DNA of 58,668 nucleotides from CAYUNN01 sp964607015 (lineage in GTDB: Bacteria; Patescibacteriota; Minisyncoccia; Minisyncoccales; JAGGXC01). The stretch is from positions 1 to 58,668 of the forward strand of contig CAZSHN010000001.1 in NCBI GenBank assembly GCA_964607015.1. Direction: 5' to 3'. The notes beneath the pieces were generated by a model. The model searched no databases. It had not been told where the DNA came from and worked only from the letters and a program-made list of their open reading frames with translations. Position 1 is the first letter of the stretch. Each line of letters begins with the position of its first letter. The position numbers and the translations under genes are program-made. Shown here piece by piece: positions 25,540-34,502 of the stretch.

Positions 25540-27573
25540 ATGAAACTCGTAATAGTTGAGTCTCCAACAAAAGCAAAAACAATCCAAAAATTCTTGGACC
25601 AAAAATTTAAGGTCCTTTCTTCTTATGGTCATGTAAGAGACTTACCTAAAACCAAATTTGGAGTTGATCTAGAAAATAACTTTCAGCCAAGCTATGTTAT
25701 TCCTAAAAAAGCAAAGAAAGTTATAAGGGAAATCAAGAAAGAGGCAAAGGAGGCAGAAGAAGTCGTTCTTGCTACCGATGAAGACAGAGAAGGAGAAGCA
25801 ATAGCATGGCACCTTTCTCAAGTCCTTAAATTTTCAGAAGATGATTATCAAAGAATTGTTTTTCATGAAATAACAAAATCTGCTATCAAAAAGGCACTAG
25901 ATTCTCCAAGAAAGATTAATGTTGATCTAGTGAATGCTCAACAAGCAAGAAGAATACTCGACAGGATTGTAGGTTACAAGCTATCTCCTTTTCTTTGGAA
26001 AAAAATAGTCAGAGGGCTATCTGCAGGAAGGGTTCAGTCTGTAGCCGTAAGATTGGTTGCTGACAGAGAAAAAGAGATTAAGGAATTTAAGCCAAAAGAA
26101 TATTGGCAAATTAAAGCTCTCTTGGAAAAAGAAGATAAAGAACTTGAATCACTTTTATCAGAAAGAAAAGGAAAAAAAATTCCAAAGCTTGGAATTAAAA
26201 CCGAAAAAGAGGCAAAAGAAATACTGGAAGAAGTGAAAAATGCAGAATACAAGGTAAAAGAGATTGAAAGAAAAGAAATAAAAAGAAACCCTCCCTCCCC
26301 TTTCACCACTAGTATTCTTCAACAAGAAAGCTGGAAAAGATTCCGAATGCCAGCAAGATTTACAATGAGAGTAGCTCAAAACTTATACGAAAAAGGATTG
26401 ATCACCTACCACCGAACTGATTCTTTTAATCTTTCTGAATCTTCTCTCTCTACAGCAAAACAAATTATTATAAAAAAATACGGAAAAGATTACTGGCCTG
26501 GATTTAAAAGAAAATATAAGGCAAAAGGAAAGGCTCAAGAAGCACACGAGGCAATAAGGCCGACCAATCCAAACAAAGAACCAGAAGAACTAAAGAAATT
26601 AAGTAAATTAAATCATAATCATTTCAAAATATATAAACTAATTTGGGAAAGATTTATTGCTTGCCAAATGAGCCAAGCAGTATTTGACGCTACACAGATT
26701 AAAATAAAAGCAAATGAATGTATTTTCAAAAGCTCTGGTCAGATTTTAAAATTTGATGGCTTCTTAAAGGTCTATTCTCAAAAATTCAAAGAGAGTGAAT
26801 TGCCAAACCTAGTAGAAGAAGACATACTAAAACTAATTAAAGTTGACCCTTCTCAACATTTTACCAAGCCACCAGGAAGATTTACTGAAGCTTCTTTGAT
26901 TAAGGAGTTAGAAAAGAATGGTATTGGACGACCCTCTACTTACGCTCCAATTATTGCTACTATAAAAGATAGAAATTACGTCGAAAAAGACGAACAGAAA
27001 AGATTTAAACCTACCGAGATAGGTTTAATGGTGAATGATCTTTTGGTAAAACATTTTCCAGAAATAGTAAATATTCAATTTACTGCAAAGATGGAAGATG
27101 ACCTTGATGAAATAGCACAAGGAGAAAAAGATTGGACTAAAATAATAAAAGAATTCTACGAACCATTTGAAAAAAACTTAAATAAAAAACAAAAAGAAGT
27201 AGTGAAAAAGAAACTAGTTGAAAAAACAGATCAAAAATGCCCTAAATGTGGATCTCCTTTAGTTATAAAGCTAGGGAGATTTGGAAAATTTTATGCCTGC
27301 TCTAATTTTCCTGAATGTAAATTTAGCAAACCTCTTCCTCCTCCAAAAATAGGAGTAAAATGCCCTGACTGCGGAGAAGGAGATGTGGTAAAAAGAAAAA
27401 CAAGAAAAGGAAAATTCTTCTTTGGATGTAGTCGCTTTCCTGAATGTAAATTTGCAACATGGAACAAACCAACTGGTAAAGAGTGTCCTCAGTGCGGAAA
27501 ACCATTAACAGAAACAAAAAGTGGTCAAGTAAAATGTTCCAATAAAGAGTGTAGCTACAAGGAAAGTAATTGA
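25540..27573 (+). CDS. topA: DNA topoisomerase I
   Basis: 677 residues. Toprim domain with E7 in VIVESPTKAK and acidic triad in LATDEDREGE (D80, D82, E84); the catalytic Tyr290 is in LITYHRTDS. Three C-terminal C4 zinc ribbons follow from about residue 565 (CPKCGSP, CPDCGEG, CPQCGKP). Relaxes negative supercoils. No Shine-Dalgarno: the ATG follows an A-rich run. It is the only gene of its transcript before the tRNA. Confidence 0.95.
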   Translation: MKLVIVESPTKAKTIQKFLDQKFKVLSSYGHVRDLPKTKFGVDLENNFQPSYVIPKKAKKVIREIKKEAKEAEEVVLATDEDREGEAIAWHLSQVLKFSEDDYQRIVFHEITKSAIKKALDSPRKINVDLVNAQQARRILDRIVGYKLSPFLWKKIVRGLSAGRVQSVAVRLVADREKEIKEFKPKEYWQIKALLEKEDKELESLLSERKGKKIPKLGIKTEKEAKEILEEVKNAEYKVKEIERKEIKRNPPSPFTTSILQQESWKRFRMPARFTMRVAQNLYEKGLITYHRTDSFNLSESSLSTAKQIIIKKYGKDYWPGFKRKYKAKGKAQEAHEAIRPTNPNKEPEELKKLSKLNHNHFKIYKLIWERFIACQMSQAVFDATQIKIKANECIFKSSGQILKFDGFLKVYSQKFKESELPNLVEEDILKLIKVDPSQHFTKPPGRFTEASLIKELEKNGIGRPSTYAPIIATIKDRNYVEKDEQKRFKPTEIGLMVNDLLVKHFPEIVNIQFTAKMEDDLDEIAQGEKDWTKIIKEFYEPFEKNLNKKQKEVVKKKLVEKTDQKCPKCGSPLVIKLGRFGKFYACSNFPECKFSKPLPPPKIGVKCPDCGEGDVVKRKTRKGKFFFGCSRFPECKFATWNKPTGKECPQCGKPLTETKSGQVKCSNKECSYKESN

Positions 27574-27605
27574 CAAAAACAACAAAGCTGTTAATTTAAA
27601 CCTAG

Positions 27606-27693
27606 GCCGGAGTGCTGGAATTGGCAGACAGGGTGGACTCAAAATCCACTGAGGTAACCCCTCGTGTGGGTTCAACTCCCACCTCCGGCACCA
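27606..27693 (+). tRNA. tRNA-Leu (anticodon CAA)
   Basis: 88 bases including an encoded CCA end. Acceptor stem GCCGGAG pairs with CTCCGGC; anticodon stem GTGGA/TCCAC with loop CTCAAAA gives CAA, reading UUG. A long variable arm (type II) and T-loop GTTCAAC are present. 32 bases after topA. Confidence 0.93.
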
Positions 27694-27698
27694 AAGGA

Positions 27699-27724
27699 AA
27701 AACCCCTCGAGAAGAGGGGTTTTC
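27699..27724. terminator. Bidirectional terminator after tRNA-Leu
   Basis: AACCCCTC and GAGGGGTT surround a short loop, with T-runs on both strands. It ends the topA/tRNA-Leu region (plus) and the PAP2 gene (minus, stop at 27738). Confidence 0.8.
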
Positions 27725-27737
27725 AAGTTAGTAAGAA

Positions 27738-28247
27738 TTATTTTTTTATAAAATTATTAAAAATAACAATAACAATAAAAGCAGACAACACTCCTACTAA
27801 AAATCCTCCTAATATATCTGAAGGCCAATGAACCCCGGAATAAATTCTGCTTACTGCTATCCCAAAAGAACAAAGGAAAAAGAATAATCCTAACTTTTTA
27901 TTATAAGAAAAAATAACAGCCGAGAGCGCAAAAAAGAATGAAGTATGAGCAGAAGGAAAAGAATTACTTTTAAGCTGATCTACTAAAAGATTAACATTGT
28001 TTTCAACAAAAGGACGAGGCCTTTCCCAAATAATTCTAATTAACTCTGTTATTCCTCTAGACAAAAAAGCAGCTGAAAAAGCCATAAGAAAAACTCTCCA
28101 GCGCTTATTAAAGTTTAATAATAGAAAAATTAATAAAAAGGCAACCAGAATAAAAGGAAGATAGTGTGCTAAAAAAACTCCAGCACTATCAAGGTAAAAA
28201 TTCTCTAAAGCAATGTTATTAATTTTTTTGAATAAAAAAGCATCCAT
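27738..28247 (-). CDS. PAP2-family membrane phosphatase
   Basis: 169 residues with about five helices. Motifs: RIIWERPRPF (71-80), PSAH (98-101) and SRIYSGVHWPSD (133-144). That is the KxxxxxxRP-like, PSGH-like and SRxxxxxHxxxD set of the family, with Arg71 for Lys and Ala for Gly. Likely dephosphorylates undecaprenyl pyrophosphate or a lipid phosphate at the membrane. Overlaps the preceding Sua5-like gene by 1 base. Confidence 0.87.
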   Translation of the reverse strand: MDAFLFKKINNIALENFYLDSAGVFLAHYLPFILVAFLLIFLLLNFNKRWRVFLMAFSAAFLSRGITELIRIIWERPRPFVENNVNLLVDQLKSNSFPSAHTSFFFALSAVIFSYNKKLGLFFFLCSFGIAVSRIYSGVHWPSDILGGFLVGVLSAFIVIVIFNNFIKK

Positions 28248-28873
28248 TATTCTTCTTTTTTCCTCAAAGCAGAACCAATTCTTAAAACACGAGGTTCGGG
28301 TCTAGTTAAATCTATTACTGTTGAGGGTTTGCTTAATTCTAAATCCCCTACATCTATTACCAAATCAGGTTGATATTTCTGGTTTTTAAATTGCTCAATC
28401 ACCCTATCAATTTTCACTAAGCTAGGTTTTCCAGAAATATTAGCTGAAGTTCCAGTTAAAGGTTTCTTAAACTTCTTAATAATCTCTTCAATAAGCTTAC
28501 AATTAGGTATTCTAAAACCAATAGTATCTTCTTTTCCAAAGAGAGCACAAGGAAGAGAACATTTTTCTTTTCTTCTTAGAATAACCGTTACCTTCCCTGG
28601 CCAAACTTCATCTAAAAATGATTCTTGGGAAGATCCAACAATAGCATAATCTTTTGCTGTTTCTATTTTTCTAATAAAAACAGAAAGAGCTTTACTCTTC
28701 TTTCTCTTTTTTATCTTAAAAACCTTCTTTACCGCCTTTTCGTTAGTTGCGTCAGCTATCAATCCATAGACTGTATCTGTTGGACAAACTACAACCTTAC
28801 CTTCTTTTAGAAAGTCGGCAACTTCTTTAATTAGCTCCTTTCTTTTCTCTGGATTATATTTTACAATCTTCAT
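28247..28873 (-). CDS. Threonylcarbamoyl-AMP synthase (Sua5/YrdC family)
   Basis: 208 residues. CPTDTVYGLIADATN, KIKKRKKSKALSVFI and GTSANISG are the YrdC-domain signatures; the C-terminal PRVLRIGSALRKKEE closes the domain. It makes threonylcarbamoyl-AMP for tRNA t6A37. No separate Sua5 extension domain. The KIKKRKKSK motif is the substrate-binding basic stretch. Confidence 0.92.
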   Translation of the reverse strand: MKIVKYNPEKRKELIKEVADFLKEGKVVVCPTDTVYGLIADATNEKAVKKVFKIKKRKKSKALSVFIRKIETAKDYAIVGSSQESFLDEVWPGKVTVILRRKEKCSLPCALFGKEDTIGFRIPNCKLIEEIIKKFKKPLTGTSANISGKPSLVKIDRVIEQFKNQKYQPDLVIDVGDLELSKPSTVIDLTRPEPRVLRIGSALRKKEE

Positions 28874-28922
28874 ATTTTATTGATTAACGTGTATTAATAT
28901 TAATCAATTAATACAAGCTAAG

Positions 28923-29876
28923 TCAAATTTTATTAACCTTAAAATCAATATTTTTTTTATTTCTTGCTTTCGTAGAATAGTATTGAGTTAATTGTTTAGC
29001 AGCCTTTATTACGCTATCAGAAATCTCTTTCGAGCCATAATTTCTAATTAAAGTAACTGGTCCAGGATATTCTTTCATTTCAATTAAAATATCTTCTTTC
29101 TGGGCAAGATTGCCAATCTTTTCATTTTCTTCTTCGTCTCTGCCCACAATTATAACTATCTCCTCTTCCCAAAAATGCCGGCCATATTTTAATAATTCAA
29201 TATCATTTCCATTACAATCAGGATAATTTTCAAAAAGATCTTTTAATCTTTTCCCAAACTCTGGGTCAGTTAATAAGCAACCTCCTGCAGGGCTTGGATA
29301 ATGCTCCACTCCAAGTTTATTTGCTAGCTCCATTTGTTTCTTTCTTTCTCTTCCTGAAAAATCAAGAAGATCGTCTCTATCAACAATTCCTTCTCTTTCT
29401 GGAATTGTTTCATCAAGCAATCTCGCTGAAAGAGGTCGAAGAAGATGTCCTTTGAGAGAAGATTCTTTTTCGATTAAAGAAAGGGCTTTTTTATTCTGAG
29501 ACATTGGTCTTTGTCCCAAAACCTCTCCTGTAGCAACAAAATCAAAACCCATTTTCTTCATAATCTCTTTTGCTTTTTTTAGCATAAAAAGATGACAATC
29601 AATGCAAGGATTCATTGATTTTCCGTAACCATGCTTTGGATTTTTAACCAACCTTAGATGTTCTTTAGAAAAATCAACTACCATCAAATCAATATCATTC
29701 TTCTCGACTGATTCTATGGCCTGTTTTGCGCTAAAAAAATAGCTTTTGAAGGTCAAAGCTTTTACTTTTATTCCTTGTTTCTCTAAAATCTTTACAGCTA
29801 GAATAGAATCCAGCCCACCGGAAAATAAAACTAGTGCTTTTGCTTTTTTGCTCATATTATTATCCCAGTCTATCAT
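28923..29876 (-). CDS. PP-loop ATPase, MnmA/ThiI-like tRNA thiolation enzyme
   Basis: 317 residues. The PP-loop SGGLDS occurs at about 17-22. CIDCHLFMLKKAKEIMKKMG with VATGEVLGQRPMSQ and HLLRPLSARLLDET follows, as in the ThiI/MnmA-like family often labelled tRNA 2-thiouridylase or DUF814. HYPSPAGGCLLTDPEF supplies another cysteine. It probably activates a tRNA uridine for sulfur insertion; which position is not clear. The start may be the internal ATG (MSKKAK) at 29855. Confidence 0.8.
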   Translation of the reverse strand: MIDWDNNMSKKAKALVLFSGGLDSILAVKILEKQGIKVKALTFKSYFFSAKQAIESVEKNDIDLMVVDFSKEHLRLVKNPKHGYGKSMNPCIDCHLFMLKKAKEIMKKMGFDFVATGEVLGQRPMSQNKKALSLIEKESSLKGHLLRPLSARLLDETIPEREGIVDRDDLLDFSGRERKKQMELANKLGVEHYPSPAGGCLLTDPEFGKRLKDLFENYPDCNGNDIELLKYGRHFWEEEIVIIVGRDEEENEKIGNLAQKEDILIEMKEYPGPVTLIRNYGSKEISDSVIKAAKQLTQYYSTKARNKKNIDFKVNKI

Positions 29877-29894
29877 TTTTCAATGTCAAGATAA

Positions 29895-29919
29895 ATAAAA
29901 AAGCACTCAAAAGAGTGCT
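29895..29919 (-). terminator. Terminator of the lipid-gene operon
   Basis: AGCACTC (29902-29908) and GAGTGCT (29913-29919) with an AAAA loop; on the minus strand TTTTTTATTT follows. It lies 6 bases after the GGGP synthase stop and separates that operon from the PP-loop gene. Confidence 0.88.
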
Positions 29920-29924
29920 ATATT

Positions 29925-30671
29925 TTATTTATATTCTCTTACTGCTTTAACGATCTCTTTAAACTGATCCTTCTCTTTCTTCTCAACTACATTGCCAGTA
30001 ACGATGATATCTGCTCCTGCTTTTAGCTTCTCTAAGGCTGTTTCACGATTTTTGATTCCTCCTCCTACAATCAAGGGAATACCTGTGTTTTCTTTAATCG
30101 TTCTAATCATCTCATTAGAAACTGGTTCAGGAGAGCCTGATCCCGCTTCGAGATAAAGAAGTTTTGCTCCGAAATACTTTGCAAAGAATGCATACTGAAG
30201 AGCTTTACGACAATCATCTCTTCTTAACAAATCGGCTTTGCCTATCTCGCCTACTTTCATGCCAGGGCTAATTATAAGATAACCCATTGAAATTGGCTCT
30301 AAGCCCGCTGTTTTTATGTGCAACGTTCCTTTTGCTGCTTCTCTCACTATATAGCGAGGATCATTCGAATTAAGCAAGCTCATAAAAAGAACTCCGTCAG
30401 CTAAAACACTTAGCGCAGATGCTCCTGAAGGAAAGAGGATAATTGGAATAAACTTTTTAATTTTCTTTCTTATTCCTATTATTGTTTGTTCCACCTTAGA
30501 CTCTTCAGCCCCAGAAGATCCTCCGATCAGAATAACATCGGTTCCTGTAAGATATGAAAAAAGAGCAATCTCACCCGCAGCTTCTGATGATTGTTTGTCA
30601 GGATCAATAAGAGTAAAATGCAGCTTCTCTTTTCTTTCTATTCTTCTAGATAAATTTTCCCATGTTTTCAT
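29925..30671 (-). CDS. Geranylgeranylglyceryl phosphate synthase-like enzyme (group II GGGPS)
   Basis: 248 residues, (beta/alpha)8 barrel. FTLIDPDK (19-26) is the start of the family. ISPGMKVGEIGKADLL (135-149), YLEAGSGSPEPV (173-184), GGGI (203-206) and the phosphate-binding TGN (225-227) follow. The YLEAGSG..PEPV motif is that of archaeal-type GGGPS, which joins a polyprenyl diphosphate to sn-glycerol-1-phosphate by an ether bond. The shorter bacterial PcrB enzyme is the nearest alternative. It overlaps the prenyltransferase gene by 4 bases, and a terminator follows. Confidence 0.87.
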   Translation of the reverse strand: MKTWENLSRRIERKEKLHFTLIDPDKQSSEAAGEIALFSYLTGTDVILIGGSSGAEESKVEQTIIGIRKKIKKFIPIILFPSGASALSVLADGVLFMSLLNSNDPRYIVREAAKGTLHIKTAGLEPISMGYLIISPGMKVGEIGKADLLRRDDCRKALQYAFFAKYFGAKLLYLEAGSGSPEPVSNEMIRTIKENTGIPLIVGGGIKNRETALEKLKAGADIIVTGNVVEKKEKDQFKEIVKAVREYK

Positions 30672-31492
30672 ACTATACCCCCTATTAAAAAGGAAATTAA
30701 TGCTATAATCATTCCTAATTTTACAATGTTTTTTGCTTTTTTTGCATTTTTAAAAGAAGCAAAAATTGAAATTAAGAATGCAACGTCTGCTAATAATACT
30801 ACCAGAAAATACTCTCTTCCAAAAATCCCTTGAATCCAAGGATAAAAAGAAAATATTATCGCAGCTAATAGAAAAACTGAAGAAAAAAGCAATGTTCTTT
30901 CTGCTCCTCTCGTTATTGGCAAAGTTTTCCTTTCGCCTTTGTCGCCTTCTAGATCTTCAACATCTTTAATCATTTCTCTTCCCAGATTAGCTAGAAAAGC
31001 AAGAAGAGCCAAGAAAGCAGTATTATAGATTACTCCGATAGAAGCTCCGCCAAACAAAAACAGCGAACCAACTAAATAGCTTATAGCAAGGTTTCCTATA
31101 AAACCTCTTTCTTTTAATCCTTTCTCGTAAGAAATTAAGACAGCAACGCTTATCAATGCAATCAAGAAACAGATCCAGTTAACAAAGAATGCTAATCCGA
31201 GCCCAAGCAAGAAAGACATTAAGGCAAAAATACTTGTTTCTGATAAGCTTAATCTTCCTGAAGGAATAGGTCTTTTTGGATGAGCGACAAGATCAACTTT
31301 CCAGTCAAAGTAATCGTTTATAGCATTACCTCCTGCTATTATAAAAAAAGCAGCTAATGACGCTACGATGACAGATGGAAGATAACTGAAGGTTGCTCCT
31401 TCTACGAGAGAACCAATTATAACTGCAACACCTCCCATTAAACAGTTAAGAGGGCGGGATAATTCTAGATATGCTTTTATTTTTTCTTTCAT
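30668..31492 (-). CDS. UbiA prenyltransferase, digeranylgeranylglyceryl phosphate synthase-like
   Basis: 274 residues, about eight membrane helices. First Asp-rich motif GGNAINDYFDWKVDLVAHPK (54-73) then RPIPSG; second GREMIKDVEDLEGD. The HPKRPIPSG extension is typical of DGGGP synthase, the archaeal enzyme adding the second prenyl chain to GGGP, rather than of quinone or chlorophyll UbiA enzymes. Its overlap with the GGGPS gene strongly supports this assignment. AGAGGTGA lies before the ATG. Confidence 0.85.
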   Translation of the reverse strand: MKEKIKAYLELSRPLNCLMGGVAVIIGSLVEGATFSYLPSVIVASLAAFFIIAGGNAINDYFDWKVDLVAHPKRPIPSGRLSLSETSIFALMSFLLGLGLAFFVNWICFLIALISVAVLISYEKGLKERGFIGNLAISYLVGSLFLFGGASIGVIYNTAFLALLAFLANLGREMIKDVEDLEGDKGERKTLPITRGAERTLLFSSVFLLAAIIFSFYPWIQGIFGREYFLVVLLADVAFLISIFASFKNAKKAKNIVKLGMIIALISFLIGGIV

Positions 31493-31544
31493 TCTTTCAC
31501 CTCTATATTTATTTATAAAGTACTAATCTCTTTTAACTCATTAT

Positions 31545-32180
31545 TTATAACTCTGTCAAGATGCTTCTTAACTCTTCTAAATCCTTAATTGAAAAATCAA
31601 TTTCTTTAACGTCTGATTGGTCTTTATACTTCCCCTCTCCCCTATTTATTCTAACTGTTGTCACTTCTGGAAAATATTTTTTAATTTCAGATAGTACTTC
31701 CGGACTATCATCAATGAAAATTAATTTTTCTTCTCCGCCTACGACTTCTTTTAAGGCATTGGTTTTGTCATTACTTTTTGTAACAAATACTTTTTCAAAA
31801 TAATCTCCGATTCCTGATCTCTTTATTTTCTCTCTGGAAAAAGAACCGTCATCTCCTCCATAAGAAATAATATAAAAATCGAAACGATCTTTGAATTCTT
31901 CTAAAAAAGAAACAACGTCAGAATAAACAAAATCAGGAAATCGTTTCATGATTTCTTCGGAAGCTTCTTCCATCTCTTTAACAGAAACTTCTGGTTTCTC
32001 TTTGTGAATAATTTCAAACTGTTTCTTTGGATTATAAGTCTTCCCTTCTTTTTTAGACTCTTGATAACTTTTATTAAAAAGATCACAGCTAACACCCAGG
32101 GAATCAAAATAATCCTTTATCTCTAAATAAAGTCTTTTAGCGGAAAAGAGAGTATGATCAAAATCAAAGACTATTTTCAT
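31545..32180 (-). CDS. HAD-superfamily hydrolase
   Basis: 211 residues. Motif I DFDHT (Asp6, Asp8), motif II IISYGGDD, motif III lysine and motif IV FIDDSPE. A helical cap lies between I and II. A phosphatase of unknown substrate. Sits between the nucleotidyltransferase gene and the lipid genes in the same operon; a role with glycerol- or sugar-phosphates is possible but unproven. Confidence 0.82.
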   Translation of the reverse strand: MKIVFDFDHTLFSAKRLYLEIKDYFDSLGVSCDLFNKSYQESKKEGKTYNPKKQFEIIHKEKPEVSVKEMEEASEEIMKRFPDFVYSDVVSFLEEFKDRFDFYIISYGGDDGSFSREKIKRSGIGDYFEKVFVTKSNDKTNALKEVVGGEEKLIFIDDSPEVLSEIKKYFPEVTTVRINRGEGKYKDQSDVKEIDFSIKDLEELRSILTEL

Positions 32181-32187
32181 AAAAATT

Positions 32188-33441
32188 CTACTTTTTCTTA
32201 ATTACACTCTGAGCTTTAGTGTAAAAAGTTGTATTGTCCTCTATGTTATTAAGAACAATAGAATGAGGTCCAATTTTACAATTGCCACCAATTAAAACTC
32301 CTGGCATTAAAGAAACATGAACTCCGATCTTTGTTTCGTTGCCAACTATAGCTCCCAACTGATTCAATCTGGTGTTGACTGCTTTTCCTTTCACAACAGA
32401 TTCTATTTCTTCTCTATCAATTCTAATATTAGCAGTGATAGTTCCTGCTCCTATCCTGCAGCCTCTACCAAAAATAGAATCTCCAAAATAACCAGAATGA
32501 GTATGAGCATTTCTCTGAAATATAGAGCGAGTTACCTCAGAAAAACCACCAATCAAACAATCCTCTTCAATATTAGAATATTCCCTAATTAAAGCATTGT
32601 TTCCCACTATAGAATTGTCTCCAATATAACAAGGACCCTTAACAACAGCTCCTTCAAATATTTTTACATTCTTTCCTATAAACACCTTTCCTGCAACCTT
32701 TGCTGAATCAGATATTTCAGCTGACTTATCAATATTTTTCTCTAAAAAATTATCAAACAGATAATTCTTCATATCAAACAAATGCCAAGGATATTTTAAA
32801 GAAAAAGTGCTTTTATCAGTTTTTACTATCCTTACGTCCTTTTCTTTTGCATACAAAAGTAACGCATCTTCAAGAGAGTACATATGGGCCGGAACTTTTT
32901 TAAGATATTCAAAGAACTCTTTTGGTAAAAAATAAGTTCCTACTACTTTCAAATTAGAAGGCTCTTTTCCTTTTTCTGGCTTCTCTATTAAGCCTAGAAC
33001 CTTATCTTCTTTAACCTTTAATATCCCATAAAGCCAAGGATTGTTAGTTTCTCCTGCCAACAATATCAACTTTCTTTTTTCTTTTTTGAATTTATCAAGA
33101 ATTAAATCAATATGTTCTTTTATGTCTATTCTTTCTGCATTAAGAACGAAAAATTGATCATCTACAAAATCTTTAGCTCTGAGAATTGCATCTCCTGTTC
33201 CTTTTGGTTCAGGTTGAATAACATACTTAACAGGAATTTTAGCATTGTAATCAGCAAGCTCTCTTTCAGCCTCTTTCCCAGGACCTTGAATAATTATTGC
33301 TTCTTTTATTCCTTTTTCTTCTAACCCCTTAATAAGCCAATAAATCAAGGGTTTCCCCATAATTTTAATAAGAGATTTATGGTAGCCGTTAATTGGCCAA
33401 AATCTTGAAGAAGCACCTGCTGATAAAATTACTGCTTTCAT
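32188..33441 (-). CDS. Sugar-1-phosphate nucleotidyltransferase with hexapeptide domain (GlmU-like)
   Basis: 417 residues. N-terminal nucleotidyltransferase (about 1-230): VILSAGASSRFWPINGYHKS with the Gly-rich loop, VIQPEPKGTGDAIL, and EKPEKGKEP. C-terminal left-handed beta-helix (about 240-417) of hexapeptide repeats such as VFIGKNVKIFEGAVVKGPC and GAGTITANIR. Bifunctional or UTP-type sugar-phosphate activation, for cell-surface polymers; sugar unknown. Second gene of the yvcK operon, 9 bases after yvcK. Confidence 0.85.
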   Translation of the reverse strand: MKAVILSAGASSRFWPINGYHKSLIKIMGKPLIYWLIKGLEEKGIKEAIIIQGPGKEAERELADYNAKIPVKYVIQPEPKGTGDAILRAKDFVDDQFFVLNAERIDIKEHIDLILDKFKKEKRKLILLAGETNNPWLYGILKVKEDKVLGLIEKPEKGKEPSNLKVVGTYFLPKEFFEYLKKVPAHMYSLEDALLLYAKEKDVRIVKTDKSTFSLKYPWHLFDMKNYLFDNFLEKNIDKSAEISDSAKVAGKVFIGKNVKIFEGAVVKGPCYIGDNSIVGNNALIREYSNIEEDCLIGGFSEVTRSIFQRNAHTHSGYFGDSIFGRGCRIGAGTITANIRIDREEIESVVKGKAVNTRLNQLGAIVGNETKIGVHVSLMPGVLIGGNCKIGPHSIVLNNIEDNTTFYTKAQSVIKKK

Positions 33442-33450
33442 AAAAATTAT

Positions 33451-34416
33451 TTAGATTAATGATTTAATAAGTTTTCCAACTTTTTCAAAACTATGTTCTA
33501 TTATTTTATCACTAATTAGTAAGTTTTCTCCAATAAATTTTTTCTCAGACAACCCTTCTCTAAATTCTACCATTCCCAAAAGCTCAGGATGTTTCTTTTT
33601 GTAATTAGTAATATTTCCGGGAGAAGGAAGATAATTATTATATATTACATAATCAAGTTCTCCAGATAAATAATTTTCAACTTCTTTGGCAAAATCAATA
33701 ACTGTAAAATCAGCCGTCTCTCCTCTCTTTGTCATTATATTAGAAATAAAAACTTTCTTTGCTTTACTCTTTGTTATTTCTTCTTTAATTCCCTCGGGTA
33801 ACAAGCAAGGAACCAAAGAGGAATAAAGATCTCCTGGGCCAATAATAATCATATCAGCGCTTCTAATTTCTTCTAAAACAGAGGGGAAAGCTTTGACTGG
33901 AGGATCTAAAAAAACTTTTTCTATCTTAAGATCCTGATTGTGTTTTTTAGGAACGTCAATTTCATCTTCTCCCATAATTTGCTCACCATTATCTAAAACA
34001 GCGCCGATATTACTTTTTTCAACTGTTATTGGCAAACACTTTCCTTCTACTTCTAAAAATTCATGTAAAACTTCTAATACCTTGTTGTAATCATCGAAAC
34101 TTTTTTCAAGAGAAGCTATAAACGCATTTCCAAGGTTGTGGCCTTTGTGCCCTCCTTCAAAAACCTCACCACCAAACCTAAAGCTAAAAAGCTCCTTCTT
34201 CCAATCTGGAGCCTTGGATAAAGCAAGGAGATGCCTTCTAATATCTCCTGGGGGAAGAATACCAAATTCTTTTCTAAGCTTTCCGCTAGAACCTCCGCTA
34301 TCAAACATAGAAGAGACAGAGACAATATCAATAGAATTATTTACTAAAGCAGGCAGAACTGCTTTAGTTAAAGCGTTTCCTCCACCAAAACAAACAATTT
34401 TCTTATTCTTTGACAT
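33451..34416 (-). CDS. yvcK: YvcK/CofD-like protein (gluconeogenesis factor family)
   Basis: 321 residues. N-terminal CFGGGNALTKAVLPALV, GGSSGKLRKEFGILPPGDIRRHLLALS, GHNLGNAF and IGPGDLYSSLVPCLL are family motifs of the YvcK group, which binds UDP-GlcNAc and controls cell-wall precursor flow. First gene of an operon running through the nucleotidyltransferase, HAD, DGGGPS and GGGPS genes. A TATTAT near 34432-34437 on the minus strand could be its -10. Confidence 0.88.
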   Translation of the reverse strand: MSKNKKIVCFGGGNALTKAVLPALVNNSIDIVSVSSMFDSGGSSGKLRKEFGILPPGDIRRHLLALSKAPDWKKELFSFRFGGEVFEGGHKGHNLGNAFIASLEKSFDDYNKVLEVLHEFLEVEGKCLPITVEKSNIGAVLDNGEQIMGEDEIDVPKKHNQDLKIEKVFLDPPVKAFPSVLEEIRSADMIIIGPGDLYSSLVPCLLPEGIKEEITKSKAKKVFISNIMTKRGETADFTVIDFAKEVENYLSGELDYVIYNNYLPSPGNITNYKKKHPELLGMVEFREGLSEKKFIGENLLISDKIIEHSFEKVGKLIKSLI

Positions 34417-34480
34417 ACGTTTTCTTCTTTATCTGTATAATATAATTCTAACCCTTCCAGAATAAGATATCAAATAAAAA

Positions 34481-34502
34481 AGCTTAGAATTAATTCTAAG
34501 CT
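34481..34502 (-). terminator. Perfect palindromic terminator
   Basis: AGCTTAGAATT and its complement AATTCTAAGCT form an 11-bp palindrome (34481-34502), with TTTTTTATTT after it on the minus strand. The stop TAG of the orphan gene lies at its edge. Confidence 0.85.

Noticed and set aside
27505..27726. Minus-strand open frame over the tRNA-Leu
   Set aside because: It is antisense to tRNA-Leu and topA; no family features.
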